Shown: positions 1-9,353, counted from the first letter of the stretch. The stretch is 64,000 bases of DNA from UBA2031 sp037189985 (GCA_037189985.1 JBBCJX010000018.1:62001-126000); one strand, 5' to 3'. Numbers and translations are program-made. The notes: generated by a model from the sequence alone, not told the origin.

Positions 1-712
1 GCGGCATGGCGGCTTCACTTTCGGCCTGCACCATGATCATGCGCAGGCTGTCGCGGAAACGGGAGCCCTGCAGGCGACGCTGTGCCGTGGTGAGCGGAAT
101 GATGATGGTGTCGTCCTGATCGCGGCCATCCAGGCTCTGCCCCTTGCTGCCCAGTACTCCCACGACTTCGAACGGGTTGTTGCGGATGCGGATGGTCTGT
201 CCGATGGGGTCCTGGCCGGCGAACAGGTTTTCGACAATCTGCTTGCCGATCAGGGCCACCTGCGAACCGGTACGCTGTTCGTTTTCATCAAACGCATACC
301 CCTGCACCACGCCCCAGTCACGCAGTGAAAGGTAATCGGCGTTGGTGCCGATGATCTGCGTGTTCCAGTTGTTGGTGCCGTACACCACCTGCTGGTTCAT
401 CTGGATGATGGGCGCCATGTAGCGCACCCCGGAGAGTTCCTTGATGGCATTGGCATCGCCCAGGTTCAGGTTCTGCGCCCCCCCGAAACCCGTGCGCACG
501 CCGTTGGCCGATGTCGCCCCCGGCATGATGATGAAAAGGTTCGACCCCATGCTGGCAATGGCGTCACCCACCTGTTTCTGCACGCCGTTGCCGATGGCCA
601 GCATGAGGATCACGGCACCCACACCGATGATCATGCCCAGCATGGTGAGGAAGCTGCGCAGGCGGTTGGCATAAATGGCGGAGATGGCTTCCCGCATCAT
701 GGTGAAGAACAT
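1..712 (-). CDS. ABC transporter permease, MacB/FtsX type (partial, runs off left edge)
   Basis: The first 237 codons of an inner-membrane permease of a MacB-like tripartite ABC exporter; the C-terminal membrane segments lie outside the window. The N-terminus begins MFFTMMREAISAIYANRLRS, then a hydrophobic segment at about residues 20-42 (FLTMLGMIIGVGAVILMLAI), followed by the start of the large periplasmic domain typical of MacB-type permeases. The start codon overlaps the stop of the upstream ATPase gene (ATGA), so the two are translationally coupled. In E. coli MacB the ATPase and permease are one polypeptide; here they are separate. Substrate is unknown; macrolides, peptides or lipids are all possible for this family. 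Confidence 0.9.
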   Translation of the reverse strand, partial: MFFTMMREAISAIYANRLRSFLTMLGMIIGVGAVILMLAIGNGVQKQVGDAIASMGSNLFIIMPGATSANGVRTGFGGAQNLNLGDANAIKELSGVRYMAPIIQMNQQVVYGTNNWNTQIIGTNADYLSLRDWGVVQGYAFDENEQRTGSQVALIGKQIVENLFAGQDPIGQTIRIRNNPFEVVGVLGSKGQSLDGRDQDDTIIIPLTTAQRRLQGSRFRDSLRMIMVQAESEAAMP

Positions 713-1434
713 CAGTGGGCCTCTCCGTGCAGATGCAGTCCTGCGGCCACGGGGCCGTCGTAAGCAACCTTGCCGTCCACCAAGCGCACGAGACGTTGTG
801 CATAGCCGGCAATGTCCGGTTCATGGGTCACCACCACGAGAGTGATGCCTTCTTCACGGTTGAGCTGCGTGAAAAGTTTCATGATTTCTTCACTGGTGTG
901 CGTATCCAGATTGCCGGTGGGCTCATCGGCCAGAACCAGTGCCGGGCGATTCACAAGCGCGCGGGCAATGGCGACACGTTGCTGCTGGCCGCCGGAAATT
1001 TGTGCTGGCAGGGCATCCAGTCTATGGCCGAGACCCACCAGCGAGAGCATTTCGGCGGCACGCGCGCGGCGCTCTTCCGCTTTCACACCGGAGTAAATCA
1101 GGGGCAGCGCCACGTTATCTGCCAGCGATGCACGCGGGAGCAGATTGAAGCCCTGGAACACGAAACCGATGAAGCGATTGCGGATGCCGGCCAGTTCAAC
1201 CGCATCCAGATGCGAGACTTCCTGGCCGTTCAGGCGATAGCTGCCGGCCGTGGGGGTGTCCAGGCAGCCCAGGATGTTCATGAACGTGGACTTGCCGGAG
1301 CCGGAAGGCCCCATGATGGCGGCAAACTCGCCACGCTGGATGTTCACATCCAGCCCGGAAAGAATGCGCACCGGGCCGGCACCGGATTCATAATCCTTGA
1401 TCAGCCCGCTGACCTCGAGAACGGATTCGGTCAT
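712..1434 (-). CDS. ABC transporter ATP-binding protein, MacB/LolD type
   Basis: A 240-residue cytoplasmic ATPase that powers the neighbouring permease. Walker A is GPSGSGKST at residues 42-50, the Q-loop region is FVFQGFNLLPR, the signature is SGGQQQR, and Walker B is ALVLADEP followed by TGNLD. This combination (long NLLP Q-loop, TGNLD) marks the MacB/LolD/FtsE family that works with FtsX-fold permeases rather than importers. It lies 14 bases after the MacA-like adaptor gene and overlaps the permease gene by four bases, forming a tolC-macA-ATPase-permease operon. Length is normal for the family. Confidence 0.95.
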   Translation of the reverse strand: MTESVLEVSGLIKDYESGAGPVRILSGLDVNIQRGEFAAIMGPSGSGKSTFMNILGCLDTPTAGSYRLNGQEVSHLDAVELAGIRNRFIGFVFQGFNLLPRASLADNVALPLIYSGVKAEERRARAAEMLSLVGLGHRLDALPAQISGGQQQRVAIARALVNRPALVLADEPTGNLDTHTSEEIMKLFTQLNREEGITLVVVTHEPDIAGYAQRLVRLVDGKVAYDGPVAAGLHLHGEAH

Positions 1435-1448
1435 GTCGATGCTGTCCG

Positions 1449-2888
1449 TTACATGCCGAAGCGCATGCCGCGCTGCTGTGTGGCGGAGGCATCACTGCCT
1501 TCGGCCACTTCTTCCACGACAACCTGGTCGCCTTCGCGCAACTCCTCCGAGAGCAGCTCCGTATAACGACGGTCCGTGATGCCGGTGCGTACGGAAACCG
1601 GATGCAGCTTGCCATCGCGCAGCACATAGACACGACCACTGCTGCTGCGTGAGCCCCCGGTGCCTCCGGCACGGCCGCCGCCTTCCCCGCGTGCCATACG
1701 CGGGCCACCTTGGCCTTCCGTGCTTTCGCCGCCGCCTTCGGCACGGCGCTTCTCGCGCCAGGCTGTACGTTCTTCTTCGCTCATGTCACGGCGCGGGCGA
1801 CGCTCGCCATTGCCATCACTGGCACTGGCATTCTCGCTGCGTGCCTGACGGTTCTGGCTGCCGTCTGCGGATGCTTCGCGTGAGGGGCCTTGTGTGCTAG
1901 CCGCCGTCGTTGCGGCTGGCGTTGCTGTTGCGGCGTCTGCCACTTCGGCCACATCGCCCTCATTGGTCGGCCGGAAACGCAAGGCGGTATTGGGAATACG
2001 CAACGCGCTTTCACGCTGCTGCACGGCAATGTCGACATAGGCCGTCATGCCCGGCAGCAGTTTTTCATCCGGATTGGCCACCGAAATCACGACGTTGTAG
2101 GTCACCACATTGGATTCGGTCTTGGGGTTCAGGCGGATCTGCTTCACCGTGCCGGTGAAACGCTGGCCCGAAAAAGCATCGACACGGAATTTCGCCTGCT
2201 GACCGACACGGATCTGGCCGATGTCGGCCTCGGCAAAATACGCATCGATCTGCATTTCGCGCAGATCCTGCGCAATCTTGAACAGCTCCGGCGTGTTGAA
2301 GCTCGCGGCCACGGTCTGGCCGGCATCCACGGCGCGCAGCACCACCACGCCGGAAACCGGCGAGCGGATGATGGCGTAACCCAGATTGGCGCTGTCCTTG
2401 GCCACCTGGGCACGGGTCTGCGTGACCTTGGCCTGCGCATCCCGCAGGGCCTGGCGCGTCTTGTCCAGTTCCTGCTGTGAGACGAAGCCGTCTTTGGCCA
2501 AGGGCTCGATGCGCTCGACATCACTCTCTGCCAGCTTCAGGGCCGACTGCGCGGAGCTGTAGTTGGCCTCGCTCTGCGAAAGCGCGGCGCGCAGCAGCGC
2601 ATCATCCAGTTGCACCAGCACCTGGCCTTTTTCCACGCGGTCGTTGTAGTCGGCATGAATGGCCGTGATGGTGCCGGAAACCTGCGTGCCCACACTGACC
2701 AGCGTGACGGGATTGAGCGTGCCGTTGGCGGAGACGTTCTGCACGATTTCGCCACGGTCCAGCGGCTCACTGCGATAGCGGACCGGCTCGGGGCGTGATG
2801 ACAGCCAGGCAGACAGGGCCGCCACGACCACCACGATCAGCAGCACAACGACAAAAGCACGGGATTTCCAGAAGGCGGGCAGTTTCAT
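1449..2888 (-). CDS. macA: MacA-like periplasmic adaptor (HlyD/MFP family) with long charged insertion
   Basis: A membrane-fusion protein that bridges the inner-membrane ABC pump and a TolC-type channel. One N-terminal anchor spans about residues 11-30, a biotinyl-lipoyl half follows (about 60-95), then an alpha-helical hairpin (about 96-170), the second lipoyl half (IRSPVSGVVVLRAVDAGQTV) and a beta-barrel domain to about residue 305. Between about residues 310 and 418 lies a low-complexity Ala/Ser/Gly/Arg/Glu-rich insertion, after which the membrane-proximal domain resumes (VYVLRDGKLHPVSVRTGITD). E. coli MacA is about 371 residues; this one is 479, the excess being this insertion. Its start overlaps the stop of the tolC-like gene (ATGA). 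Confidence 0.92.
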   Translation of the reverse strand: MKLPAFWKSRAFVVVLLIVVVVAALSAWLSSRPEPVRYRSEPLDRGEIVQNVSANGTLNPVTLVSVGTQVSGTITAIHADYNDRVEKGQVLVQLDDALLRAALSQSEANYSSAQSALKLAESDVERIEPLAKDGFVSQQELDKTRQALRDAQAKVTQTRAQVAKDSANLGYAIIRSPVSGVVVLRAVDAGQTVAASFNTPELFKIAQDLREMQIDAYFAEADIGQIRVGQQAKFRVDAFSGQRFTGTVKQIRLNPKTESNVVTYNVVISVANPDEKLLPGMTAYVDIAVQQRESALRIPNTALRFRPTNEGDVAEVADAATATPAATTAASTQGPSREASADGSQNRQARSENASASDGNGERRPRRDMSEEERTAWREKRRAEGGGESTEGQGGPRMARGEGGGRAGGTGGSRSSSGRVYVLRDGKLHPVSVRTGITDRRYTELLSEELREGDQVVVEEVAEGSDASATQQRGMRFGM

Positions 2889-4204
2889 GGAGCAGTTCCG
2901 GTTTCAAGAGCGGCGGTATTAAGGACGCCGGAGGCTTTGATAAGGGTGACGCGGGCACGGTGCCAGTTGAAGCGGGTCGCTGCCTCCTGCTGGCGGGCAT
3001 CGGCCAGGGTGCTTTGAGCATTCAGCACTTCGATCAGGCTGCCGAGGCCGGCCTTGTAACGGGCCAGCGCCGCACGATGAGCTTCACTCGCCGAGGCGAC
3101 CACGGCCTGGCTGGCCTCCACCGTGGCGGCGGTGGTGCGCACGCCCTGCCAGGCGGTCCAGAGCTCGCTGGAGGCGGACAGGTTCAGGCGTTCGTATTCC
3201 AGCATGGCCTGCTCGACCTGCCGTTCGGCAATTTCTTCCTGCGCGCGATAACGGCCCCCGGCGAACAAGGGCACGGAAATCGACACGCCGACACTGCCGG
3301 ACTCACGGAAATCGGAACCTGAGCCGCTCTGGCGGGAAAGGCCGTCGCTGGCTGAAAGCGATATGGTCGGGCGGTCCTGGGCATTCACGTTGTCACGCGA
3401 GGAGCGTGCTGCCTCCACGGTGAGCTTCTGGGCCCGCAGGTCCGGGCGACGTTCGGGCAAGGCCGAGGCCAGCGCTTCGAAAGGCGGGGGCTGCAGATCG
3501 GCAGGCAGCGTGGCCGACGGTGCGACCAGCGTCACCGGGGAAGGAGCCGGCAGGCCCAGGGCCTGGGCCACGGTCCCGCGCGCGATTTCGCGCGTGCCGT
3601 CACGCTGGATGACACTCAGGCGGGCTTGCGACATGGCGGTACGGGCCTGCAGGACATCTGCCAGCGTCCCGGCACCCACGCGCTGACGGGTTTCGGCAGC
3701 CCGCAAGGTTTCCTGTGCCGCCTCCTCGGAAGCCCGGGCCGCGATCAGCGCCTCGTCGGCGGCATACCAGGCGTAATAGGCGTCCACCGCCTGCTGCATG
3801 ACTTTCTGCGTGGTGTTTTCCTGGGTGGCCTGCACGGCTTCCAGCACCTGTTCGGCCTGGCGCTTGTTGGCGCTGCGGGCACCGAAGTCATACAGCAACC
3901 AGCCGGCGGACAGGCGTGCATTCGTGCTGTTGGCAGAGCCATTGTCACCGAAGCTGCGCGTCTGCGAGGCCGAGGCATCCAGCGTGGGGTAATAGGCGGA
4001 CTTGGCGGACTTGAGGCGGGATTGCTGCAACTGCACGCTGAGCCAGGCCGCGCGGGAATCCGGGTTGCGGCAGAGGGCCTGGGCCACCACGCCGGAAAGG
4101 TCCAGCGGCGCATCGGCCGAAGGACAATCCGTTGGCGCAGCCAGCAGCGGCAGGGGCAACAGCAGGGCCGCCAGCGGTAAACGTCTGAAAAATGAGATCG
4201 GCAT
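2885..4204 (-). CDS. TolC-family outer membrane efflux protein
   Basis: A 439-residue outer-membrane channel protein with a signal peptide (hydrophobic residues about 9-22, cleavage near LLAAP). The two internally related halves rich in coiled-coil (VQLQQSRLKSAKSAYYPTLD near the N-terminus; RAALARYKAGLGSLIEVLNA near the C-terminus) are typical of OEP/TolC proteins. It is the first gene of the tolC-macA-ATPase-permease operon and overlaps macA by four bases. Because the adjacent RND operon has no outer-membrane factor of its own, this protein may serve both pumps; that is inference. The start was chosen for the signal peptide. Confidence 0.93.
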   Translation of the reverse strand: MPISFFRRLPLAALLLPLPLLAAPTDCPSADAPLDLSGVVAQALCRNPDSRAAWLSVQLQQSRLKSAKSAYYPTLDASASQTRSFGDNGSANSTNARLSAGWLLYDFGARSANKRQAEQVLEAVQATQENTTQKVMQQAVDAYYAWYAADEALIAARASEEAAQETLRAAETRQRVGAGTLADVLQARTAMSQARLSVIQRDGTREIARGTVAQALGLPAPSPVTLVAPSATLPADLQPPPFEALASALPERRPDLRAQKLTVEAARSSRDNVNAQDRPTISLSASDGLSRQSGSGSDFRESGSVGVSISVPLFAGGRYRAQEEIAERQVEQAMLEYERLNLSASSELWTAWQGVRTTAATVEASQAVVASASEAHRAALARYKAGLGSLIEVLNAQSTLADARQQEAATRFNWHRARVTLIKASGVLNTAALETGTAP

Positions 4205-4278
4205 GTGAAGGCAAGCTTGGGCAAAGCGCCCGTCAGGTGGTCGACGCTAGCGTGCCCTTCTGGCAGGGCCGGCACGCC

Positions 4279-4332
4279 AAAGCCGTCATGAGCATCCGGC
4301 GGCGCAGAGTAGCACCCCCTCATGACGGCTTT
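4279..4332. repeat. 13-bp perfect inverted repeat with 28-base spacer
   Basis: The arms AAAGCCGTCATGA (4279-4291) and TCATGACGGCTTT (4320-4332) are perfect inverted complements. They lie between the stop of the RND transporter and the start of the tolC-macA operon, both on the minus strand. It could be a long-loop terminator for the upstream operon (the minus-strand transcript ends the second arm in only TTT) or a binding site in the promoter region of the tolC-macA operon. Confidence 0.6.
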
Positions 4333-4343
4333 CCATGCGCGAA

Positions 4344-7300
4344 CTAACGCCCTGTTCCGCCTTCGGTTGACGCCGTTGTCGACATTTTCCCGCCGCGTCC
4401 CGCCTTCCAGCGCAGCAACAGGAAAAGCAGCACGGGAATGACCACCAGCGTCAGCACCGTGGCCGCCAGCGTGCCGAAGATCAGTGAAATGGCCAGGCCG
4501 CTGAAAAGCGGGTCGGCCAGCATGATGGCGCTGCCCAGGATGATGGCCAGCGCGGTCAGCATGATGGGCCGCAGGCGTACCGCTCCTGCCTCCAGGATGG
4601 CTTCACGCAATGGCTGCCCCTGCGCCATGTATTCCTTGACGAAATCGATGATGAGCAAGGAGTTGCGCACCACCACGCCGGCCAGTGCAATCACGCCGAC
4701 CATGGACGTGGCGGAGAACTGCTGCCCGAGCAGCCAGTGGCCGGGAAACACCCCCACCAGCCCCAGCGGAATCGCCATCATGGCCACGGCCGGCAGGCTG
4801 AAGGACTGGTAATAAGCCACCAGCATGAGAAAGATGAACACGAGTGAAATCACCAGCGCGCCGCTCATGTCGCGGTAGACATCCAGCATCTGCCGTTGCG
4901 CGCCATCCCAGAACAATTCGTAGCTTGCCAGTACCTCCGGCGCGGGTGCCGTGAAGGATAGGCTGCGCGTCGCCAGCCGGCTGCCATCCGGCAAGGCCAT
5001 GCCATCCAGACGGCGGTTCATGTCCAATACCGCATACACCGGAGCGATGCGGCCGGTTTCCCCGCCGACATAGGTCACCCGTTCGCCGTTCTTGCGCTGC
5101 ACCGGGCGGTCCACCTGCGTGGACTCGATGCGCACCAGCTCGGAAAGCGGTACCCGCCTGCCATCGGGGGTGCTCACGAAGGCCCGCGTGAGGTGTGCGA
5201 CATCCAGCTGGTGCCGGCGCGGCACCAGAAGGCGGATCGGCACGGGCTGGCGCTCTCCCTCTACATGCAGGCGCCCCAGGTATTCGCCGTCCACCAGTTG
5301 CCGCAAGGCTTCCGCCACATCTGCCGTACTCACGCCGGAGAGGGCCGCCTTCTCGCGATCCACCCGCAGGCGCTGGCGCGGGACATCGTCGGGCTCGGTA
5401 TCCATGACCTCCACCACATCCCGCGTCTCGTGGAAAACGGTTTTCACCTGATCGGAGAGGGCCCGCAGCATCGCGGGATCATCGCCATAGATTTCCGCCA
5501 GCAGGGTGGCGCGCACGGGCGGTCCGGGCGGGTCTTCCACCAGTTGCACTGTACTGCCGGGGTAGCGCTGCGCGATGGCCAGCACGGCCGGTCGCAGTTC
5601 ACGCACGATGTCCATGGAGGTGAGCGAGCGCTGGTTTTTCTCGCGCAGGTTGACGCGGATTTCCGCCACATGCGGCCCGGTCTTGCCCGCCGTACCCCGC
5701 AGGAGACCGTTGAAATCCGTGACCCCCGACTGCCCCAGCCAGCGCTGGTAGTTGGTCACTTCCGGATGCTCCCTCAGCAAGCGGCCGATCTCGCGCGACA
5801 GCTGGTCCGTCTGTTCGATGGTGGCGTATTCCGGCAGGTCGATGCTGATGTTGAACGTGTTCTTGTTGTCCTTGGGCATCATGGACATTTCGACACCAAA
5901 CCAGTGCTGGGGCTGGTTGATGCCCTCGCCCCTAAGGAATTGCCAGCCGGGTTGCAGCAACGAGGCAAAGAGCAGCAGCACAATGACGACAAAGGCACGA
6001 CGGCGCTGACGGGAGTCATCGATCAGTGGCGCGAGAAAACGGCGATAGCGCGTGTAGAGCGCAGACGGAGGACGGGGCGCTTCATCGCCGGTTTCTTCAT
6101 GAGCCTGCGCGGCATGCAGCGGCAACCAGCGATGCGCTGCCCATGGTACGACCGTGTAGGCCACCAGCAAGGAGGCGGCCATGGCCACCGGCACGGTAAA
6201 GGCCACCGGAAAGAAATATTCACCGGGCGTGCCGGTTACCACCACCAGGGAGCCGAACACCAGCATCACGGCCAGCGTGGCCAGGTTGGTGGGATTGCCG
6301 ATTTCGCGCGCTGCCTGCACGGTGGCCCGGCGTTTGTTGCCGAGGCCGGGCGTGCTGTAGTGGCGATGGATGTTTTCGATCACCACGATTGCATCATCCA
6401 CCAGCAGGCCCAGCGAAAGGATGAGCGCGAACAGCGAGACACGGTTGATGCTCTGGTCAAAGAGGTAGCCCACGCCCAGCGTGAGGGCGAGCACCAGCGG
6501 CACCGACATTCCCACGATCAGCGCTTCCTTCAGGCCCAGGAACAATGCCGTGACGAAGAACACGGCGATCACTGCAATCAGCAGGTGCTCGATCAGGCCG
6601 TTGACGGTGGCATTGGCGATCCGGCCGTCATTGCGCGTGACCACCAGCTCCACATCGGCAGGCAGGAAATGGCCGCGCATTTTTTCCACGCGGGCCAGCA
6701 CATCGTCCGCCACGAAGACGGCATTGCTGCCCGGCTGCTTGGCCACGGCCACCGTGACGGCCGGACGCTCCTCGCCCGGGTTCACGGTCTTGCCGGCGGC
6801 CCTGCCGTGCGCCAAAAAGGAGAGCGTCGTGCGTTCATCCGCCGGGCCGTCGCGAAGGTCCGCCACATCGGCCAGCGTGATGACACGGCCCTGATGCTGG
6901 CCCAGCACCAGCGTGTCCAGCTCCGCCGGCTGCCGCAGGAAGCCGTCCATGAAAATGTCGGTGCCGCGCCCTTCATGCGGCAGGCGGCCCACCGGAGCCG
7001 CCACATTGGCGGTCTGCAGGCGGGCGCGCAATTGGTCCAGGCTGATACCGAAAGCCTGCAGGCGATCCGGGTCCAGTTCGATGCGCAACTCGCGGTCACG
7101 CCCGCCTTTCACGGTCACGGCCGAGACCTGCGCCAGACTGCGCAGGCTGTCGGCCATGCGGTCGGCCAGTTGCTTGAGGGCGTGATCATCGTAAAGCGAG
7201 GAGGCTAGCGTGATCGTGACAATCGGCACGTCATCCACGCTCACGCTGCGCACCAATGGCAGCCCGGCATCGGGCGGCAGTTCCCGGCGCGCCGCGTTGA

Positions 7301-7658
7301 TGCGGTCCTGCAGGCGCACCAGCGCCAGTTCCTGCGATTCCCCCACCTCGAACTGCACCGAGAGCGCCGCGACCGACGCCTGCGCCACCGCATACACATC
7401 GTCAACGCCCGGCACCTGCCGGATGGCGGCCTCCAGCGGGCGCAGCAACAAGGCCTCCACTTCCTGCGGCGATGCCCCGGGCAGGGTCACGGTCACTTCG
7501 GCGGCGGGTACCACGATGCGAGGATTGTCTTCCCGGGGCGTCTGCAGCAGGGCATGGCTGCCCAGCAGGGCACAGGCCAGCATGAAGGCCAGTGTGAGGC
7601 GCGAGGTGACAAAGGCATTGGCGAGCCCGGCGGCCAGTGAAAATCCGGGCCGGGTCAT
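4344..7658 (-). CDS. RND efflux transporter permease (AcrB-like superfamily)
   Basis: An inner-membrane proton-driven pump of 1104 residues. The start chosen is MTRPGFSLAAG, whose ATG overlaps the upstream adaptor stop (ATGA); longer in-frame starts lack support. The first transmembrane helix is at about residues 17-37, a large periplasmic loop follows, and helix 4 carries the proton-relay pair in LGLLVDDAIVVIENIH. The second half repeats this plan, with TM helices after about residue 920. It is somewhat longer than AcrB (about 1049). With the upstream lipoprotein adaptor and TetR regulator it forms a classical regulated RND locus, but without its own outer-membrane channel. The substrate cannot be told from sequence. 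Confidence 0.93.
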   Translation of the reverse strand: MTRPGFSLAAGLANAFVTSRLTLAFMLACALLGSHALLQTPREDNPRIVVPAAEVTVTLPGASPQEVEALLLRPLEAAIRQVPGVDDVYAVAQASVAALSVQFEVGESQELALVRLQDRINAARRELPPDAGLPLVRSVSVDDVPIVTITLASSLYDDHALKQLADRMADSLRSLAQVSAVTVKGGRDRELRIELDPDRLQAFGISLDQLRARLQTANVAAPVGRLPHEGRGTDIFMDGFLRQPAELDTLVLGQHQGRVITLADVADLRDGPADERTTLSFLAHGRAAGKTVNPGEERPAVTVAVAKQPGSNAVFVADDVLARVEKMRGHFLPADVELVVTRNDGRIANATVNGLIEHLLIAVIAVFFVTALFLGLKEALIVGMSVPLVLALTLGVGYLFDQSINRVSLFALILSLGLLVDDAIVVIENIHRHYSTPGLGNKRRATVQAAREIGNPTNLATLAVMLVFGSLVVVTGTPGEYFFPVAFTVPVAMAASLLVAYTVVPWAAHRWLPLHAAQAHEETGDEAPRPPSALYTRYRRFLAPLIDDSRQRRRAFVVIVLLLFASLLQPGWQFLRGEGINQPQHWFGVEMSMMPKDNKNTFNISIDLPEYATIEQTDQLSREIGRLLREHPEVTNYQRWLGQSGVTDFNGLLRGTAGKTGPHVAEIRVNLREKNQRSLTSMDIVRELRPAVLAIAQRYPGSTVQLVEDPPGPPVRATLLAEIYGDDPAMLRALSDQVKTVFHETRDVVEVMDTEPDDVPRQRLRVDREKAALSGVSTADVAEALRQLVDGEYLGRLHVEGERQPVPIRLLVPRRHQLDVAHLTRAFVSTPDGRRVPLSELVRIESTQVDRPVQRKNGERVTYVGGETGRIAPVYAVLDMNRRLDGMALPDGSRLATRSLSFTAPAPEVLASYELFWDGAQRQMLDVYRDMSGALVISLVFIFLMLVAYYQSFSLPAVAMMAIPLGLVGVFPGHWLLGQQFSATSMVGVIALAGVVVRNSLLIIDFVKEYMAQGQPLREAILEAGAVRLRPIMLTALAIILGSAIMLADPLFSGLAISLIFGTLAATVLTLVVIPVLLFLLLRWKAGRGGKMSTTASTEGGTGR

Positions 7659-8722
7659 GGCGCGGCATCCGGCGTGATGCGATCGCCTTCCTGCACGGCC
7701 GGTGTCACCGCGGCCAGGATGCGCTCGCCGGCCTGCAGGCCCGCCGTCACCTCCACCCGGTCCGCCCATTCGCGTCCCAGGCGCAGCCAGCGGAAGCGGG
7801 CCCGCTGCTCGTCGTCCAGCACATAAACCCCGTGCAGGCCGCCATGCTCGGCCAATGCCGGCCGCGGCACCACGGGCACGGCAATTTCACCCAGCGTGAA
7901 TACGGCGCGGCCGAACATGCCGGCCCGCAGGCCCTGCACATCGTCCAGCGTGATGCGCACGGGATAGGCACGCGTCACGGCATCGCCGGAACTCACGATA
8001 CGGCTGATCCTGCCGGGGCGGGGAGCCGGCAGGCCATCCAGCATCACCGCCACCGGCTGGCCGTTTTGCAGGCGGCTGACCTGCTGGCCCGGCACCGTGG
8101 TTTCAAAGACCAGCTCGCCGCCGGCTTCGAGCACAAGCAGTGGCATGCCGGGGACGGCGAGATCGCCCGGGCGGCGCAGGCGGGCCACCACCTGGCCGTC
8201 GATGGGGCTGCGCAAGGTGGCGTACTCCTGCTGGGCACGGGCTGCCGCCAGGGCCGCTTCTGCCTGCCGGACGGACTCGCGGGCACTGCCCGCGCGCAAC
8301 TGCACCTTGCGGATGTCGCTGTCCGCGACCACGCCTTTTTCAAAGAGGGTCTGGTAACGCCCCGCATCCAGCTCCGCATCCGCCGCTGCCGCGGTGGCCA
8401 CCTTGAGGGCGGCGTCGGCCTGGCGAATCTGGCTTTCCACGTCGCTGGCCTCCAGCTGGGCCAGTACCTGGCCGGCGCGCACACGGTCCCCTTCCTGCAC
8501 GGTGATGTCCCGGATATGGCCTGAAAGGCGCGACGCCACTTCAATGCGGCGGTCGGAGACCAGCGTGCCCACGCCGCTGTATTCCAGCGGTGCGCCGGCA
8601 CCTACCGTCATCACGGGCAGGCTCAGGGTCCGGGTGGCGGGAAGGGTAGCGTCCGGCGGCGTATCACAGCCGGACAGGAGGACCAGTGGCCAGAGCAGCC
8701 AGAGCGTTTTTCTTGTTTTCAT
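7655..8722 (-). CDS. RND efflux periplasmic adaptor, lipoprotein
   Basis: A membrane-fusion subunit of 355 residues for the downstream RND pump. The start at MKTRKTLWLLWP gives a lipoprotein signal peptide with lipobox LLSGC, Cys19 being the lipidated residue, so it is anchored to a membrane by lipid rather than by a helix. Lipoyl halves (HIRDITVQEGDRVRAGQVLA and TLRSPIDGQVVARLRRPGD) flank a short helical hairpin; the beta-barrel follows. The stop overlaps the RND transporter start by four bases. The TetR gene ends 10 bases upstream of this start, so all three are probably one transcript. Confidence 0.92.
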   Translation of the reverse strand: MKTRKTLWLLWPLVLLSGCDTPPDATLPATRTLSLPVMTVGAGAPLEYSGVGTLVSDRRIEVASRLSGHIRDITVQEGDRVRAGQVLAQLEASDVESQIRQADAALKVATAAAADAELDAGRYQTLFEKGVVADSDIRKVQLRAGSARESVRQAEAALAAARAQQEYATLRSPIDGQVVARLRRPGDLAVPGMPLLVLEAGGELVFETTVPGQQVSRLQNGQPVAVMLDGLPAPRPGRISRIVSSGDAVTRAYPVRITLDDVQGLRAGMFGRAVFTLGEIAVPVVPRPALAEHGGLHGVYVLDDEQRARFRWLRLGREWADRVEVTAGLQAGERILAAVTPAVQEGDRITPDAAP

Positions 8723-8732
8723 GGGACTGTCT

Positions 8733-9353
8733 TCAGGCAGCGGGTTGGAGGCCGTGGCGCAGCAGGCCGATGACATGGCGGGCCAGGGCTTCGGGGTGTT
8801 CATGGGGGGGCTGGTAGCCGGGCAGGAAGCGCACGACCTGACGACTTTCGAAGGGGAACACGATGAGACTGAACACCGAGACGGCGAAGCGATGGACATC
8901 GCAACCCGGGCAGGCCTGCCCGGCAAGCTCTGCCACGGTGACATAGAAAGGTTGGAAGACCGCCTCGACCAGCTGCTGTGCCCGGGCGGCATCGGTATCC
9001 AGGAGCACCCACTGGATCAGGCGTTGCAATTCCTCGTCTGCCGCCAGCAGGGTGCAGACCCGCGTCACGAAAGCCTCAAGCTGGCTCCAGGGCTCGCCCG
9101 GCGGCAACTGCTCGGCCAGCACGCTCGCCAGGCGGGTGGTGAAGGCATGGCCGACGGCGGCCAGGTACAGGGCTTCCTTGTCGCGGAAGTGGTAGTAGAG
9201 GGCGGCGGGCGTCACCCCCACGCCCTGGGCCACATCACGCATGGACACGCCGGCAAAGCCGGACTGGGCAAAAAGCGGGAGACAGGCCTCCAGGATGCGT
9301 TCGTAACCGGCAACCGGCTTGGGGATGCCGGCGCGGGCAGGGCGGCTGGCCAT
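8733..9353 (-). CDS. TetR/AcrR-family transcriptional regulator
   Basis: A 206-residue repressor with an N-terminal helix-turn-helix at about residues 18-62 (ILEACLPLFAQSGFAGVSMR, then VTPAALYYHFRDKEALY) and a helical ligand-binding C-terminus. The start at MASRPARAG is preceded by AAGGAAA. It heads the RND operon and is therefore expected to repress it until an inducing ligand binds. A near-palindrome about 40 bases upstream (9391-9408) is a good operator candidate. The C-terminal domain contains CPGC and resembles TetR_C-type ligand pockets, but I cannot name the ligand. Confidence 0.93.
   Translation of the reverse strand: MASRPARAGIPKPVAGYERILEACLPLFAQSGFAGVSMRDVAQGVGVTPAALYYHFRDKEALYLAAVGHAFTTRLASVLAEQLPPGEPWSQLEAFVTRVCTLLAADEELQRLIQWVLLDTDAARAQQLVEAVFQPFYVTVAELAGQACPGCDVHRFAVSVFSLIVFPFESRQVVRFLPGYQPPHEHPEALARHVIGLLRHGLQPAA

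Noticed and set aside
5193..7208. A 671-codon open frame on the plus strand, antisense to the RND transporter
   Set aside because: His/Gln/Arg-rich translation with no domain, as expected for the complement of a GC-rich gene; the RND transporter on the other strand is clear.
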